Origin: Paraspadella gotoi | Taxonomy: Eukaryota; Chaetognatha | Reading direction: 5' to 3' | DNA: 64,000 nucleotides | NCBI GenBank assembly: GCA_051294375.1 | Contig: CM119265.1 | Coordinates: forward strand, 20,928,221 to 20,992,220 | Part shown: positions 12,401 to 22,257 of the stretch, one piece after another | How the letters are laid out: each line of letters opens with the position of its first letter | Numbering within the stretch: the first letter of the stretch is position 1 | The notes under the pieces: generated by a model | What the model was told of the DNA's origin: nothing | Databases searched by the model: none | What the model saw: only the letters and a program-made list of their open reading frames with translations | Made by a program: the position numbers and the translations under genes

Positions 12401-12534
12401 TCCGTCGTCAAAGTCTCTCGATCAAATGTCAGAAGGCTGAGGTGAGAATTCTCATCTCGATATTTATCCGATATCCGATTCAATATGAAATCAGATCGAG
12501 TTGTTCATCATTCAGACTCATTCGCATATAAATT

Positions 12535-12589
<55 letters not shown>

Positions 12590-12590
12590 T

Positions 12591-12622
<32 letters not shown>

Positions 12623-13533
12623 ATCTCTCTCTCGCTCTCTCTCACTCTCTCAGGCAAGACCAAGAAATGGATTTCATAACGAAACTCCCGTTTCAAGCGA
12701 CTTTATGTTCTTTACCACGCGACCTCGTCGTTTTGGCCGAGGACGAAGGCGAGATGGAGGGAGAGGGAGAGAAAGAGGAAGAGAAAAAAGATGGAGAAGA
12801 GAAAGATGTAGAGAAAAAAGATGGAGAAGAGAAAGATGAAAAGAAAAAAGATGGAGAAGAAAAAGAGGAAGAGAAAAAAGATGGAGAGGAGAAAGAGGAA
12901 GAGAAAAAAGATGGAGAAGAGAAAGATGAAGAGAAAAAATATGGAGAAGAGAAAGATGAAGAGAAAAAAGATGGAGAAGAGAAAGATGAAGAGAAAAAAG
13001 ATGGAGAAGAAGAAGATGAAGAGAAAGAAGAAGAAAAAGATGAAAAAGAAGAAGACGATACATGTCTCGCCAAAACAAATTATACCCACAGGTAAACGAA
13101 TATAGCAAAGAATGAATGAATGAATACTAAACGAATGAATTCTAAATGAATGTATGAATGAAAAAATTAACGATTGAATAAATGAATGAATGAATGAATG
13201 AATAAACGATTGAATAAATGATTGAATGAATGAATGAATAAATGAAAGAAAACTAAATGAATGAATGAAGGAATGAATACTAAATAAATGAATACTTTTA
13301 TGAACCACAGACTCCTGACGCACCTTCTGCGCTCAACCCCAACGTCGTCGTCCACATCCCTTGTCGCCCGCGTCGTCGGCTCCTGGAGCCTCCAAGACGA
13401 TGGAGCCTCGAGCCGAGGCCTCCTCCACGGAGCGGATTCCCTTCCGGCGGTGGAGCTCTTCGTCGTCGACGGGTGGGGTTCCGCCCCGTTAAGCGTCTCT
13501 CACCTTCTTCGGTCCAAAGGATTGGCTGCGTAA
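2658..13533 (+). CDS. TDRKH/Papi-like protein: KH-like domains plus extended Tudor, with huge charged insertions (5' end missing)
   Basis: Exons 2658-2753, 2928-3052, 3281-8152, 10833-10980, 11394-11638, 12011-12441, 12654-13091, 13311-13533. All phases agree, giving at least 2,191 residues. Exons 2-3 encode a KH-like tail (EVEISVDDGRVKISGP, then a helix EHAQEVFDELVDAF). About 1,550 residues of Glu/Lys/Asp/Ser repeats follow. A second KH-like fold (FMIPSSLAYIMLTSR ... VKLAVKGKADGCDAAK|EKLSLFV) is completed across the exon 3/4 junction. Exons 5-8 form an extended Tudor domain: an FRCHVASVAP opening, EEMGKFYG helix, Tudor core (VVAVSTSLWPDDWLRAVVLE ... YFWVRLLDLG) and staphylococcal-nuclease-like end (LPFQATLCSL ... 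AVELFVVD ... LLRSKGLA). Two KHs plus one such Tudor is the TDRKH architecture, a mitochondrial-surface factor that binds PIWI and helps trim piRNA 3' ends. AKAP1 (one KH plus Tudor) is the alternative. The N-terminus, where a membrane anchor would lie, was not found. Confidence 0.75.
3053..3280 (+). mobile_element. Possible tRNA-derived SINE inside an intron
   Basis: This intron is GC-rich, unlike its AT-rich neighbours. GGGTTCAATCCC (3118-3129) fits the pol III B-box consensus GGTTCRANTCC, and a looser A-box-like segment lies about 50 bp upstream (TGGTCGGGCCGGG). The 3' part runs into an A/T-rich tail with AAATAAATGC. No target duplication is evident. Confidence 0.3.
3829..4100 (+). repeat. 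21-bp coding repeat (GDAGEEN heptads)
   Basis: Tandem heptapeptides of the type [GN][DNG]AGE[ED]N lie within the large charged exon, at higher GC than the lysine-rich repeats that follow. They form the first of three compositionally distinct zones of the insertion. Confidence 0.85.
4831..5330 (+). repeat. 210-bp coding minisatellite
   Basis: The segment beginning agatgaagcaaaagatgaag recurs at 4831, 5041 and 5251, exactly 210 bp (70 codons) apart, each copy followed by agtgtgtcaag. Whole 70-residue blocks were therefore duplicated in frame within the acidic insertion. Confidence 0.9.
7130..7925 (+). repeat. ADKSEKE-type coding repeat
   Basis: Dozens of near-identical units of the form [AVD]DKSE(E)KE sit at the C-terminal end of the charged insertion. 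Each Ser followed by acidic residues fits the CK2 consensus S-x-x-E. No GC-rich interruptions occur until the KH-like exon sequence resumes near 7926. Confidence 0.85.
8218..8425. repeat. (TTTA)n microsatellite
   Basis: About 200 bp of TTTA repeats at the start of the 2.7-kb intron, immediately followed by (TTTC)n. The open frame here reads YLFI repeats and only continues because the repeat lacks stops; the real exon ends at the GTAAGT donor at 8153. Confidence 0.95.
8428..8512. repeat. (TTTC)n microsatellite
   Basis: Pure pyrimidine tract directly adjoining the TTTA array. Confidence 0.95.
8931..9025. repeat. AT-rich self-complementary tract
   Basis: Alternating TA runs separated by AA/TT, able to fold back on themselves. 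Intronic, with no coding signal. Confidence 0.6.
9421..9482. repeat. (CT)n microsatellite
   Basis: About 55 bp of uninterrupted CT immediately upstream of a CpG-rich block. Confidence 0.95.
9500..9760. promoter_or_regulatory. CpG-rich island with X-box, CRE and CCAAT boxes inside an intron
   Basis: This GC-rich block stands out from the AT-rich intron. It holds a palindromic RFX X-box GTTGCCTGGGCAAC (9568-9581), a full CRE TGACGTCA (9644-9651) and three inverted CCAAT boxes (ATTGG at 9651, 9703 and 9734). It has the look of a promoter or enhancer, perhaps an internal promoter of the host gene or the start of an unannotated RNA. No clear start codon with coding follow-on was found nearby. The remainder of the intron to 10832 shows no exon that fits. 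Confidence 0.45.
11362..11391. repeat. (CCCCCA)n tract forming a splice acceptor
   Basis: Five C-tracts of 5-6 separated by single A residues end in the CAG acceptor (11391-11393) of the first extended-Tudor exon. The complementary strand has five G5-6 runs with 1-nt loops, a strong G-quadruplex pattern. Confidence 0.85.
11639..12010. repeat. Intron with (ATTC)n-type repeats
   Basis: This 372-bp intron is dominated by imperfect TTCAT/ATTC tetramers. It is complementary in sequence to the GAAT repeats of the intron at 13092-13310. Confidence 0.7.
12541..12653. repeat. (CT)n microsatellite serving as polypyrimidine tract
   Basis: About 110 bp of CT repeat ends directly in the CAG acceptor of the exon that starts at 12654. 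Confidence 0.95.
12784..13023 (+). repeat. 30-bp coding minisatellite (KKDGEEKDEE)
   Basis: Eight tandem 30-bp units encode KKDGEEK[DE][EVK]E inside the nuclease-like half of the extended Tudor domain, between LVVLAEDEGE and DDTCLAKTN. Confidence 0.9.
13098..13295. repeat. (GAAT)n microsatellite intron
   Basis: Imperfect GAAT/AATG tetramers fill the last intron of the KH/Tudor gene. Confidence 0.85.
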
Positions 13534-16500
13534 TTAGGTAAGCTCAAGGTTTTGAGATCAGGTTAGATTCCAAAGTCATCACATTTTAAATGGAAATTCA
13601 ATCCCCTACTCTAACGTGATAATCACGTAATCTTTTTATAAATGTTATAAATAGTTCCTCTCTCTCCTTTTTTTTTCAAGCAACCAACTCAAACTGCTGT
13701 CCGGAGGAAGTTTAACGAAAATCCAAACCGACAAAAGCTAATTCCATATAGTTTTATTATTACAATGTTTTACAATTATTTATCACAAAATATGTAAGGC
13801 ACTCTGCTGGTTTTGTGTCAAGTATTGTCTTTTAAATACAAACCGAAAAAATTATTTAAAGGAAGCGTTATGTGAGTTCAAACTTTTAGCTTACACTTGC
13901 GAACGCGCTTTTATCTATTTCGGCTTTTTTAAATCTCGTCTTTTACGCTTATTTAAAAATACTGACACAGCAATTGCCTTACATTGTTTTACTGTGTACG
14001 CAGTACAATATTGGTTTTAACAATGGAACAATGGTGTATCCAGGCATTTCGTTTATGGCAGGTTACCTTTTACATAAAGTAGTTTTTTTTTTCAATTAGT
14101 ACAATTAACAGTTTTTAACGAAGAAAACAGAAACGTTTCGATTCCATTGTTGTATTGAAATTACCGGATTTTATTGCCATCTTTGTAGTCATTAATAAAT
14201 ATCAAAAAGTAGGGTAGAAAAGCCAGAATGTTGACTAAAAAAAAAAAATCCACCAAGGTCAAACATGCATCAACGATCATGCCATCGAAAAGACTACGCT
14301 AAAATCCTAACCATATCAATAATAAAACAAAAGAATTTAACGTCTCTGTTTCTAACAACGACTAACTACATGCGCTGGACATAAATTACATAAACGTGAC
14401 ATTCTGCGATCCTGGGGGGACCTGAGTGACTTCGCAATGTATTCTTCTTAGATTCCATATTATTGCAACAGCAACTCGTTTCTACTGCCTCTCCTCTTAG
14501 TCCAATTTTCTCATTTTTCCCCCTACGTTTCTGCCCTCACAATTCTTTCGAGAAAAAAAAACATTGTATTATAATTTAATTATAACAATTTCAGGAAAAT
14601 AATTAATATTGAATAGGCGAATTCTTAACGCCTCGATCGGTAGAAGGATTTACTGTCGGCAATTTGATTTTCTCGACTGGCGGGAGGACCGGAGTAAAAA
14701 TTCGACAAAATTTATGTTTTATTTGTGAGATCGAAACTAGAGTGAGTTTCATGAAAATGTCAAAGTTCAATCAAAGTAACACTCTACACTTTAACGTCTA
14801 AAAATACCATAAATAAAAGAAAAAAGCTACGGGGAAAAAAAAAACAGGAAAAAAAAAAAAGAGTTGACATAGAACTTAGCGATCTCAATTCTCGAAAGAA
14901 TAAGGGCGATGCTTTCATTATGATATCCCACATTCGCGAGTAGTGCCACAAGTGCAGTTTCCGTCTTTACGTACTTCAAAAGAACATCATTTATTCTTTT
15001 CCAATCTAATTGTTCTTTATCTCGTCACCAGCTACTAATCGATGTCGTACTAGATGTCTCTGATGTTGTATATACTTCTTCGTCTCTCTCTTTCCCTAGC
15101 TTTTTCAAAGAAATGATTAATTTAAAAAAAACACAACCATCATTGTGTTCAGTAACACATTTACAAGTTGCGCCATGTCTCATTCAACGTGGGCATCTTA
15201 ACGAATATAACGTAACAACTAAAAATCACGAATGAAGGTGGAGCTACCTTTGTTTTGAAAAAGTGACGTTTGAATGAAATTTTTATTTCTGTGACTGTCA
15301 TTAACCGTCGTTTTTGTTGCGTCTTTGTGCTCCTGATGACTGTGAACGTGACTCACACAATCTTTTAGGTTATAACGTGAAACGTGACAATCGAGGTGCA
15401 TCTTGAAGATGAGAAGAATCATGGTCACGGCACGAATTAACAGTGTATTAGTACTCCTACCTCCAAGTGTTCACTAGGAACAAGTTTTTCAAACTTAGCT
15501 TCCAAAATTCTCTAGCTCTTTCCCCCTTTGTGATCGCAGAATGTTCTTTAACAGTTACTATTTTCATTTTTTACTTCTCTTTGTGTATTTGTAAAAAGTT
15601 ATAAGAAATTATTCTTGAAACGATTATTGAAAATGTCAAGCTTTACTAATCTGTGCCTGTTTTTGTACATCGAACTCTCTTTTATAAGAATTTGTTCTTT
15701 AAAAGTGTTACTGCATGGAAGAACCAGTCCTAACAAGCTTGCCCCTCTTTCTCTTCTTTAATTCGAATTATCACAACCGCGTCATATGACTACACTATAC
15801 ACACTTGAATTGCATTCCATATTGTTATTTTCACCATAACTAGTTTAAGTGTAGTTTATCTACTATAAGTTCTACAAACCAGTTTGTGATTGAAGTGGTC
15901 TCTTCTTATAACTTTGACCACTTTTCAATGCATGTTTAGCATCAGTATTTAGTTTTCCATTTTTGGGAAAGCGTTGATAAACTTTTAAATCATTAACTTT
16001 TTGACCTCTACTTTCTGATCACCTTATTAAATATTTTAGATAGAAGGTGGTCACAAAATAAAGGTCATGGTTCATTTAGGTCAGAAGGACCCCACTTACG
16101 ACATCATATGAGCCATACAAAAGTTGATGCTTTGAAATTTTTTTTCACAGTGCTTAATATTTTCAATATAGTTTCAAGAAACTTTCCTTTAAGGGAGTTT
16201 AATCTATGATATAAATTATCTAAAAATAAAAAATTCTTTGAGGGGGCTGTAAAGAAATAATAATAACCATTGTTCTCATTGTTCATAGCGCATTCATCAT
16301 GAGTAACAAACTTTGATAGAGCTTCTTTACAAAGCTTTAATTAACCGGCGTGATTATTACTGGTGATTTCAACGTAGTGATGGGCAAAATTTTAGCTCAT
16401 ATGTGATATATTTTGCCAATATCTATAGTTTTAAAATTTTTTTAAAAAATTTATTTGTAAAAAAATAAAAATGATTAGATAATTAAACCTAAGAAGCAGA

Positions 16501-17507
16501 ATTGTTTACTTCTATTCATTGCACTTGCATACTGGCGAGCCTCATATGTTTATCATTGTATTCGCATAATAAACTGCCTTGATAGTATTGCCATATTGTT
16601 GTGAAATAGTGAAAAAAGTAGTCCCATAACTGATTATGAAAACAGTAAGGTTCCACCATTCTTTTCCCGATTCAACCTGACAAAGGTTATTATCCAATCC
16701 ATGATGATTTTGCCCACCCGTAATTGCATCGAAGTGATATGTGAATTTTTAATTGTTATAAATAATACTAAATACTTCCAATCATGACTTATGTCATATT
16801 ATTATGATTCTTTTTTATTTTTAATTCTTTTTATTGTTGTTCAAATGAAATACTTGATCAAGTCCAAAGAAAGTCTTGAAGCAGGTCAAAACTTTTTGGC
16901 AAAGCATGAACTGTGCAAAACACAGTCAGAAAGGAAAGGGAACATTTAAAATGGCGATGTTATTTGTTTTCCTCAGCACATTGTTACGCGTTTTATCTTG
17001 GTATTGGTTTGTGGTATTCATGAGTTAAATTGTTAATGTTTTATGTGCATCTGATCATAAACCTGATGTATAACTTGCCCTGGTAACTTAACAGCTCATT
17101 GCTAGTCCCGCAGTATTATGTAACCAGCTAAATTGTAGCTTTGGTATAACTGGCATTACGACATGATGAATTAAAACGTCATAGATACTTGATAACGCAT
17201 TTTTCATTCAACAAGAAGATTTAAAATAGATAGGAGATATTAAAAATATAAGTTGTACATCCTGCTGCTTTAGTCTCAAGTTCCAATGTAAATGTAAATG
17301 TAACTTTAAAAAATTAAGTGTTATCCATTTTAAATATTTTTAAGCATCAGTTGTATTCTGAAGAGAAAAGGATAACAATTTAATACATAAGTTCAAATAC
17401 GTAATACGAAAAAATTGTAAGAAGTTAAGATTTGAGCATACAAGCAGAGAAAAATAAGCCTTCTCGGTTTATCTTATGAATATTTTTGAAAAACTGAGAA
17501 ATCAGAA
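13534..17507. other. AT-rich stretch without recognisable gene
   Basis: Presumably begins with the 3' UTR of the KH/Tudor gene. I find no conserved reading frame, RNA gene or repeat family I can name. Any open frames are short and of intergenic composition. Confidence 0.6.
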
Positions 17508-17922
17508 TTTACCGGGTCTTTGAGCTATTTTGGGAATATTTAAAAAAATACATTGGAAGCAGTAAAAATTAAATTAAATTTGGAATGATTATAAAAGAAT
17601 GTAACAAGAACAATGGCTCCCGAAGTAAGCATATACTTTTGCAACTGCGCACAGCTAAACTGACCCGACTGCTGCGACATCACTGTGTTTAAAAATTATG
17701 TTGCAAAATGCTCTTATGTATAGTTCTCATGTCTCTGTAGTATTTTCAAATGTAGACAGTGAAAAATATTTATTAATTATTAGTCTATTTTATATTTTTT
17801 AAACGTTTCTGGGCATCGACTGAAAGCTAATGAAGTTTCAAAAAATATTTTCGGTTACCGTGACCTTTCTCTATCAATGAAGGCCCAAAGTTATTCCCAA
17901 AATAGCTCGAAGACCGTGTAAA
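17508..17922. mobile_element. Inverted-repeat element (MITE-like), 415 bp
   Basis: The ends are inverted repeats of 31 bp matching at 28 positions; 17508-17539 pairs with the reverse complement of 17891-17922, sharing GAGCTATTTTGGGAATA. The interior is AT-rich and non-coding. This suits a non-autonomous DNA transposon. No clear target duplication is visible and I cannot assign a superfamily. Confidence 0.5.
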
Positions 17923-18198
17923 ATGTATATAAGCCTAAGACTAAGTCCTTGTTTATAATTATAATTTATATGAGAAGATTTACTACTCTCATAACATAAC
18001 TTATGTCATAAGCATTGAGCGATTAGTATTGCACTTTTGTCAGATCCTTAAAAAGATGCAATATTACGAGACATCTAGTAGCGATGATAAAGTGAACAAA
18101 AGGCATTATTTTTTATACAATTATTTTTCGAATTTTTATATTTTTCGATTTATCACTTTTTTATTTTTATGTTTTATTGAGGCATTTTCTTTAAACAG

Positions 18199-18574
18199 CG
18201 AGTGGTTGGGACAATTCCTTAAACCCCTTCTCGTTAAAACGCTCTCCATGGCCCTCAAACGTAGAAACGCCGCACAGGAACGCGATCTCGGACATTTAGT
18301 TTTTGTCAACAAAAAATACATACGTGAAGATTATGAATCAACAGCGCGGCGGCCCAACGAATTATGGAAGACGAAGATTGAGGAAGCAACCATGAGAGAA
18401 ATAATGATCAGGTTTAGGCCACAACCTACTACATTTTGTCCCTTAACCTTTTTGATAATGCAAACCCCTTTGAAGGCCTATAAGCCTATAGGCCTATAGG
18501 CTATACTTTAAAAAACCTTGCTCTTCTTTTTCAGATTAATAAACAACACTTGTCAAAGTCGCATACATGGATGA
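18199..18574 (+). CDS. Unrecognised gene fragment (two putative exons)
   Basis: 18199-18411 is a protein-like frame of higher GC than its surroundings (SEWLGQFLKPLLVKTLSMAL ... HLVFVNKKYIREDYES ... KIEEATMREIMIR). It lies between an acceptor (TTTAAACAG) and a possible donor (AG|GTTTAG). An acceptor with a good pyrimidine tract (CTTCTTTTTCAG) at 18534 joins in phase to 18535-18574, which ends RLINNTCQSRIHG and a TGA. The basic, charged segment resembles no family I know. Upstream exons are not identified; 18045-18092 is a possible one. It may be a real small gene, a terminal part of a larger one, or a relic. Confidence 0.3.
18476..18504. repeat. Short palindromic CCTATAGG repeat
   Basis: Overlapping copies of GCCTATAAGCCTATAGGCCTATAGGC-type units, each nearly self-complementary. 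Confidence 0.6.
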
Positions 18575-18769
18575 TGATGTCTCCAAATTCCAATAGATGT
18601 ATACTGTATAATCGGTCCGTCGAATCTCGCGGAAACATTTATCCAAAAATTGGCTAAATGTTGGAAGTTATGACCATTATGTTATGAAGAACTAGGCTTA
18701 GTCTAGTAATTTTAAAGATCGATGGATATTGGGTAAGATAGTTTCCATATAACTAAAAGAATGAAATTG

Positions 18770-18912
18770 AAAATGGTACAACCAATATAAAACTTACCAA
18801 TTCATTAAAGAAATAAACTACCATTCTCATGACTTTGGACAAGCTATGGTGGGATAAGGCCTCCATCCATCTTACAAGATAATCTAAATAACAAGTCCCT
18901 GCAAGCATTCAA
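18770..18912 (-). repeat. Dispersed repeat family A, copy 1
   Basis: The reverse complement matches 29552-29692 over about 140 bp. Shared blocks include GATGGAGGCCTTA, CTTGTCCAAAGTCA and TTTATATTGGTTGTACCA. There is no coding capacity. It is probably a short non-autonomous element. Confidence 0.7.
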
Positions 18913-19277
18913 CGTTAACTTTATTCATATGCTTGTCTCTTACAACTGAAATAATAATAATAATTAGTATATACTATTACATGTTTATTCAGCGAAAAAA
19001 TTGTTTTACAATTTTTAGGGTTAAAATTACTTGAAACTTGGCTTTAATCTTATCCCGAATGGTTATAAAACAAATTCTTGAAATTTTTAAAATGATTTTC
19101 TCTGATAGGTTTAGGAGATTAAAATATTTTTAAATTTTACGTTAGTGATGTGTTTTATAAAAATAGATGTTCTTGTGCCTAAAAGTAATTATTATTAAAT
19201 TTAAAATTTCAAGCGAACAAAACTGACATTCGAGTATGACATGATCATTAAGTTCGATCGTATTTTCTAAAATCCAG

Positions 19278-19409
19278 CACGATTTTTCCGAGGGGAAGCT
19301 GCTCGTTTTTGTGGTCGAAGCTCTTCCCCCCTCAGCTCGGCGCTTCATCATCATCGCACTCGTAGTCATATTACTTCTACTCCTTGTTTGGTCTTCATCC
19401 TCTGACTCT

Positions 19410-19455
<46 letters not shown>

Positions 19456-19457
19456 GA
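19278..19457 (+). other. Reading frame with a hydrophobic C-terminal segment
   Basis: After an acceptor-like AATCCAG, the frame reads HDFSEGKLLVFVVEALPPSA, then RRFIIIALVVILLLLLVW, then Ser/Leu from a CT repeat (19411-19452) to a TGA. Taken literally it would be a tail-anchored membrane segment. The minus strand is also open across this region, so coding is uncertain on either strand. Confidence 0.15.
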
Positions 19458-20760
19458 TCATGACTAATCAAAACTGCTCTTTTGTTGATAATTCCTTCAC
19501 GTTTCAGCTTATGGTTGTACACGAAGAAGAAATATAAAATAGGCTTTTTGAGCTTAAAGCACCGATTGGTATAATATTTTTTGATCAATTACTAAAATAA
19601 AATTTCTGAGTAAAAATTATATAATAACTAGCAGTAATTGATGACTAAATGTGAATCGTCTGAGTATTAGTCAGTTTGGATGAAAGAATGTCTACTGCTC
19701 CGAAGTGTCGAGGCGGCTGGGGCCTCCAGATCTGGCGTGGCGAATTTGATCCTTCTACTAGACGCTCGTGTTGGGGCCTCGTTGGATGAAAGGGAAAGGG
19801 AAAGGATGGGTCCTCGTTGAAATATTCTTCAGCAGCATCAACGCTCTCAGCAAGAAAAAAGAACCTCATTGTCATCATTCTAGTATGACGTCAAAATATC
19901 TTAACCGTTTGTTTGTAAGGCCATTTTATTTTTTAATGTTTTTTATTGTTCGCGCACAAGTAACTTGGCTCTATATTTAAATTGTGTTACCAATAATCTG
20001 AAATGGAAAACTCTTTTCAGTCTATGGATTTATCTGCGAAACTCATACGTGTATCATTGGAATGTGGAAAAAGCCAGCCGAAGGTTTAACTTAAAAGACC
20101 ACTTCTTCAAAGATAAAGAAATAGTTTATAGATTTTTTATTTTGGTGGTTTTGAAAAATGTTTTAAACTTAACATTTTTTTAACAAATAGTTTTTTTTAT
20201 TGAAATAAGGCCTTTGTGAGCATGGCTGATGTTCATTGCTCAAGATAAGCGATTATTTATAACTGGTTTGAAGTTGATTGATTCTATGAAGGATAATTAT
20301 CACCTTATTTTAAAAGTACTCGAATTAAACTATAGAGCCTGTAGCCAAACTAAACCTTAAAATATATTAATAGGAATTTTTTTCTATGATCTCAAGACAT
20401 TAAAATATCTCTGTAAAATAAATTAAAATATTTATCTCCATTTTTTTTTACAATCAGTTTAATAAGTTTAATCAGTCAAATAAAAAGGGAAAAATGTCGC
20501 AAAAAAGCTGCTGGAAGGTAATCGCACCAATTGTTATTATGTAAAGTATTATCAATTTGCTATACAAGGTGACACACGACAACCGGCTGTTAGAAAAAAA
20601 TCGTCATTTGCAAACTTGTAAAGATTTTTTTAATCTGAAAGATTTTTTTTGTAGTAAAAACCAAAATCATTTATATATCCAAATTTTATATTGATTGGTT
20701 TTGATTTGACTTGGCAATGAGCGGAGAAAAGTTGCCTTCAAAATCGTCAGTTGGGATTAA

Positions 20761-20842
20761 AGAGCAAAAAATCCATGAAGGATATAGGTTTACATGATGT
20801 CTAATATCTAATTAAAAAATTAAGGCAAAAAGTAACTTTTAA
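20761..20842 (+). repeat. Repeat family C, copy outside the Tc1-like element
   Basis: Begins agagcaaaaaatccatgaag and ends agtaacttttaa. The same ends recur at 21523-21552 and 21852-21900, where about 300 bp of extra sequence separates them. Confidence 0.75.
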
Positions 20843-21512
20843 CTTTGTGTTGTATAGATGCTCCCTCTATTTCCAGAAGATAACATCCCTTTCCCATTAT
20901 ATTATAAAAGAATATACTTTATATAAAGAATATAATTAAATCTAATATATAAAGAAATTGATTAATTTTTTATATTTATTTTAATATTTTACTATAAAAT
21001 TTTATAGTCTAATTCAGTAAAACAAGTAATATTGAAAATCTTTATTGAAGGATGAATGCATTCTTGGCTAAGTTCAAACAAGACTTTTTTTAATTTATAG
21101 GAATTAAATATAATTTTATATGGATTGTAATACAGTCCTGTGAAAAAAAAAACGCGCCACTTTATAACTTTAAATTCCAGTCGCTCTATAAAACATTTTT
21201 AAAAATTATATAAAAAAACTAAAATTTGTTAATAAAAGAATCAATGTATTTAAATTTTATTACAATCGGTCAAAATGTTTAAGAGATATGATTTTTTAAA
21301 CTTGAGTGTTCCAAAACCAAACAAGAAAAACGATTTTTGTTTACACGGATTTTTTTTAACTAAAAAAACTATAAAATGAAAAGAGCTGTCATTGTGGTTG
21401 TGAAAAAGCTTTTGACATTTAGATTGATAAGACACATACTCCAATATCTATATCTGTAAAATGAATTTAAATTTTAAAACTTTTTTTAAAAAAAATATAT
21501 GTTAAAACAAGA

Positions 21513-21522
21513 NNNNNNNNNN
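21513..21522. other. Assembly gap (10 N)
   Basis: Ten N residues; the left inverted-repeat arm of the Tc1-like element ends here. Confidence 0.99.
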
Positions 21523-21900
21523 AGAGCAAAAAATCCATAAAGGATATAGGTTCCCAACTGATGACCTCTAAAATTATTTTGAACAGATATAAAAATATTA
21601 AAAAATAAATAATAAATGTATTCTATTTAAAATATAAGAAAAACAAATAAAAGATTATTAAATTTACATCTAATAAACAGCTTTCCCCGGTAAGTATCCC
21701 TATCAGAACATACAATTCTACTTTGTAGTCTTAACCCTTAACAATAACGAATCATAAATAATATTAATCCCATAACAAATTATCCTCTCCACCCCTTTCT
21801 GTTCAGAATTTTAGATATTTTAAAATTTTTAATAATGACTTCTTAACAAGAATGATGTTTAATATCTAATTAGAAAATTAAGGCAGAAAGTAACTTTTAA

Positions 21901-21910
21901 NNNNNNNNNN
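21901..21910. other. Assembly gap (10 N)
   Basis: Ten N residues; the right inverted-repeat arm of the Tc1-like element starts here. Confidence 0.99.
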
Positions 21911-22257
21911 TTTAAAAAAATCATTGCTTTTAAATGGATGGCCCAATTTTAATCAAATTTATACCAAACTTATCATCTTTCAATAAATTTAAAATCATTT
22001 TTTTTTTTTTAAATTTCAATTTATAGAGTGTTTTTTCAAGTATGAAATAAAGTGGCGCGTTTTTTTTTGCCCAGGACTGTAGAACTTAATATATTGGTAG
22101 AAGATGGTACGTGTATTTTGTATATTGTATAAGCCATAGGGTTATGATGAAAAGTTTGTCCAACAGAAAATGTAAAATAATTGATTCTTGAAAATTATCT
22201 TGAAGACTCGAAAGCTTTCATTAGTTTTTGCTGTCGATCTTGTTGATGTGAGGATCC

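Larger units (their letters stand above)
21131..22081. mobile_element. Tc1/mariner-like non-autonomous element (with assembly gaps)
   Basis: The outer ends are inverted: TA-CAGTCCTG at 21131-21140 and CAGGACTG-TA at 22073-22081, each flanked by the TA expected of a Tc1/mariner target duplication. The first 33 bp match at 31 positions, including an A-run followed by CGCGCCACTTTAT. Weaker similarity continues inward for about 180 bp on both sides, so these are long terminal inverted repeats. No transposase frame is visible. The middle is broken by two N-runs, so the true internal length is unknown. Confidence 0.75.
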
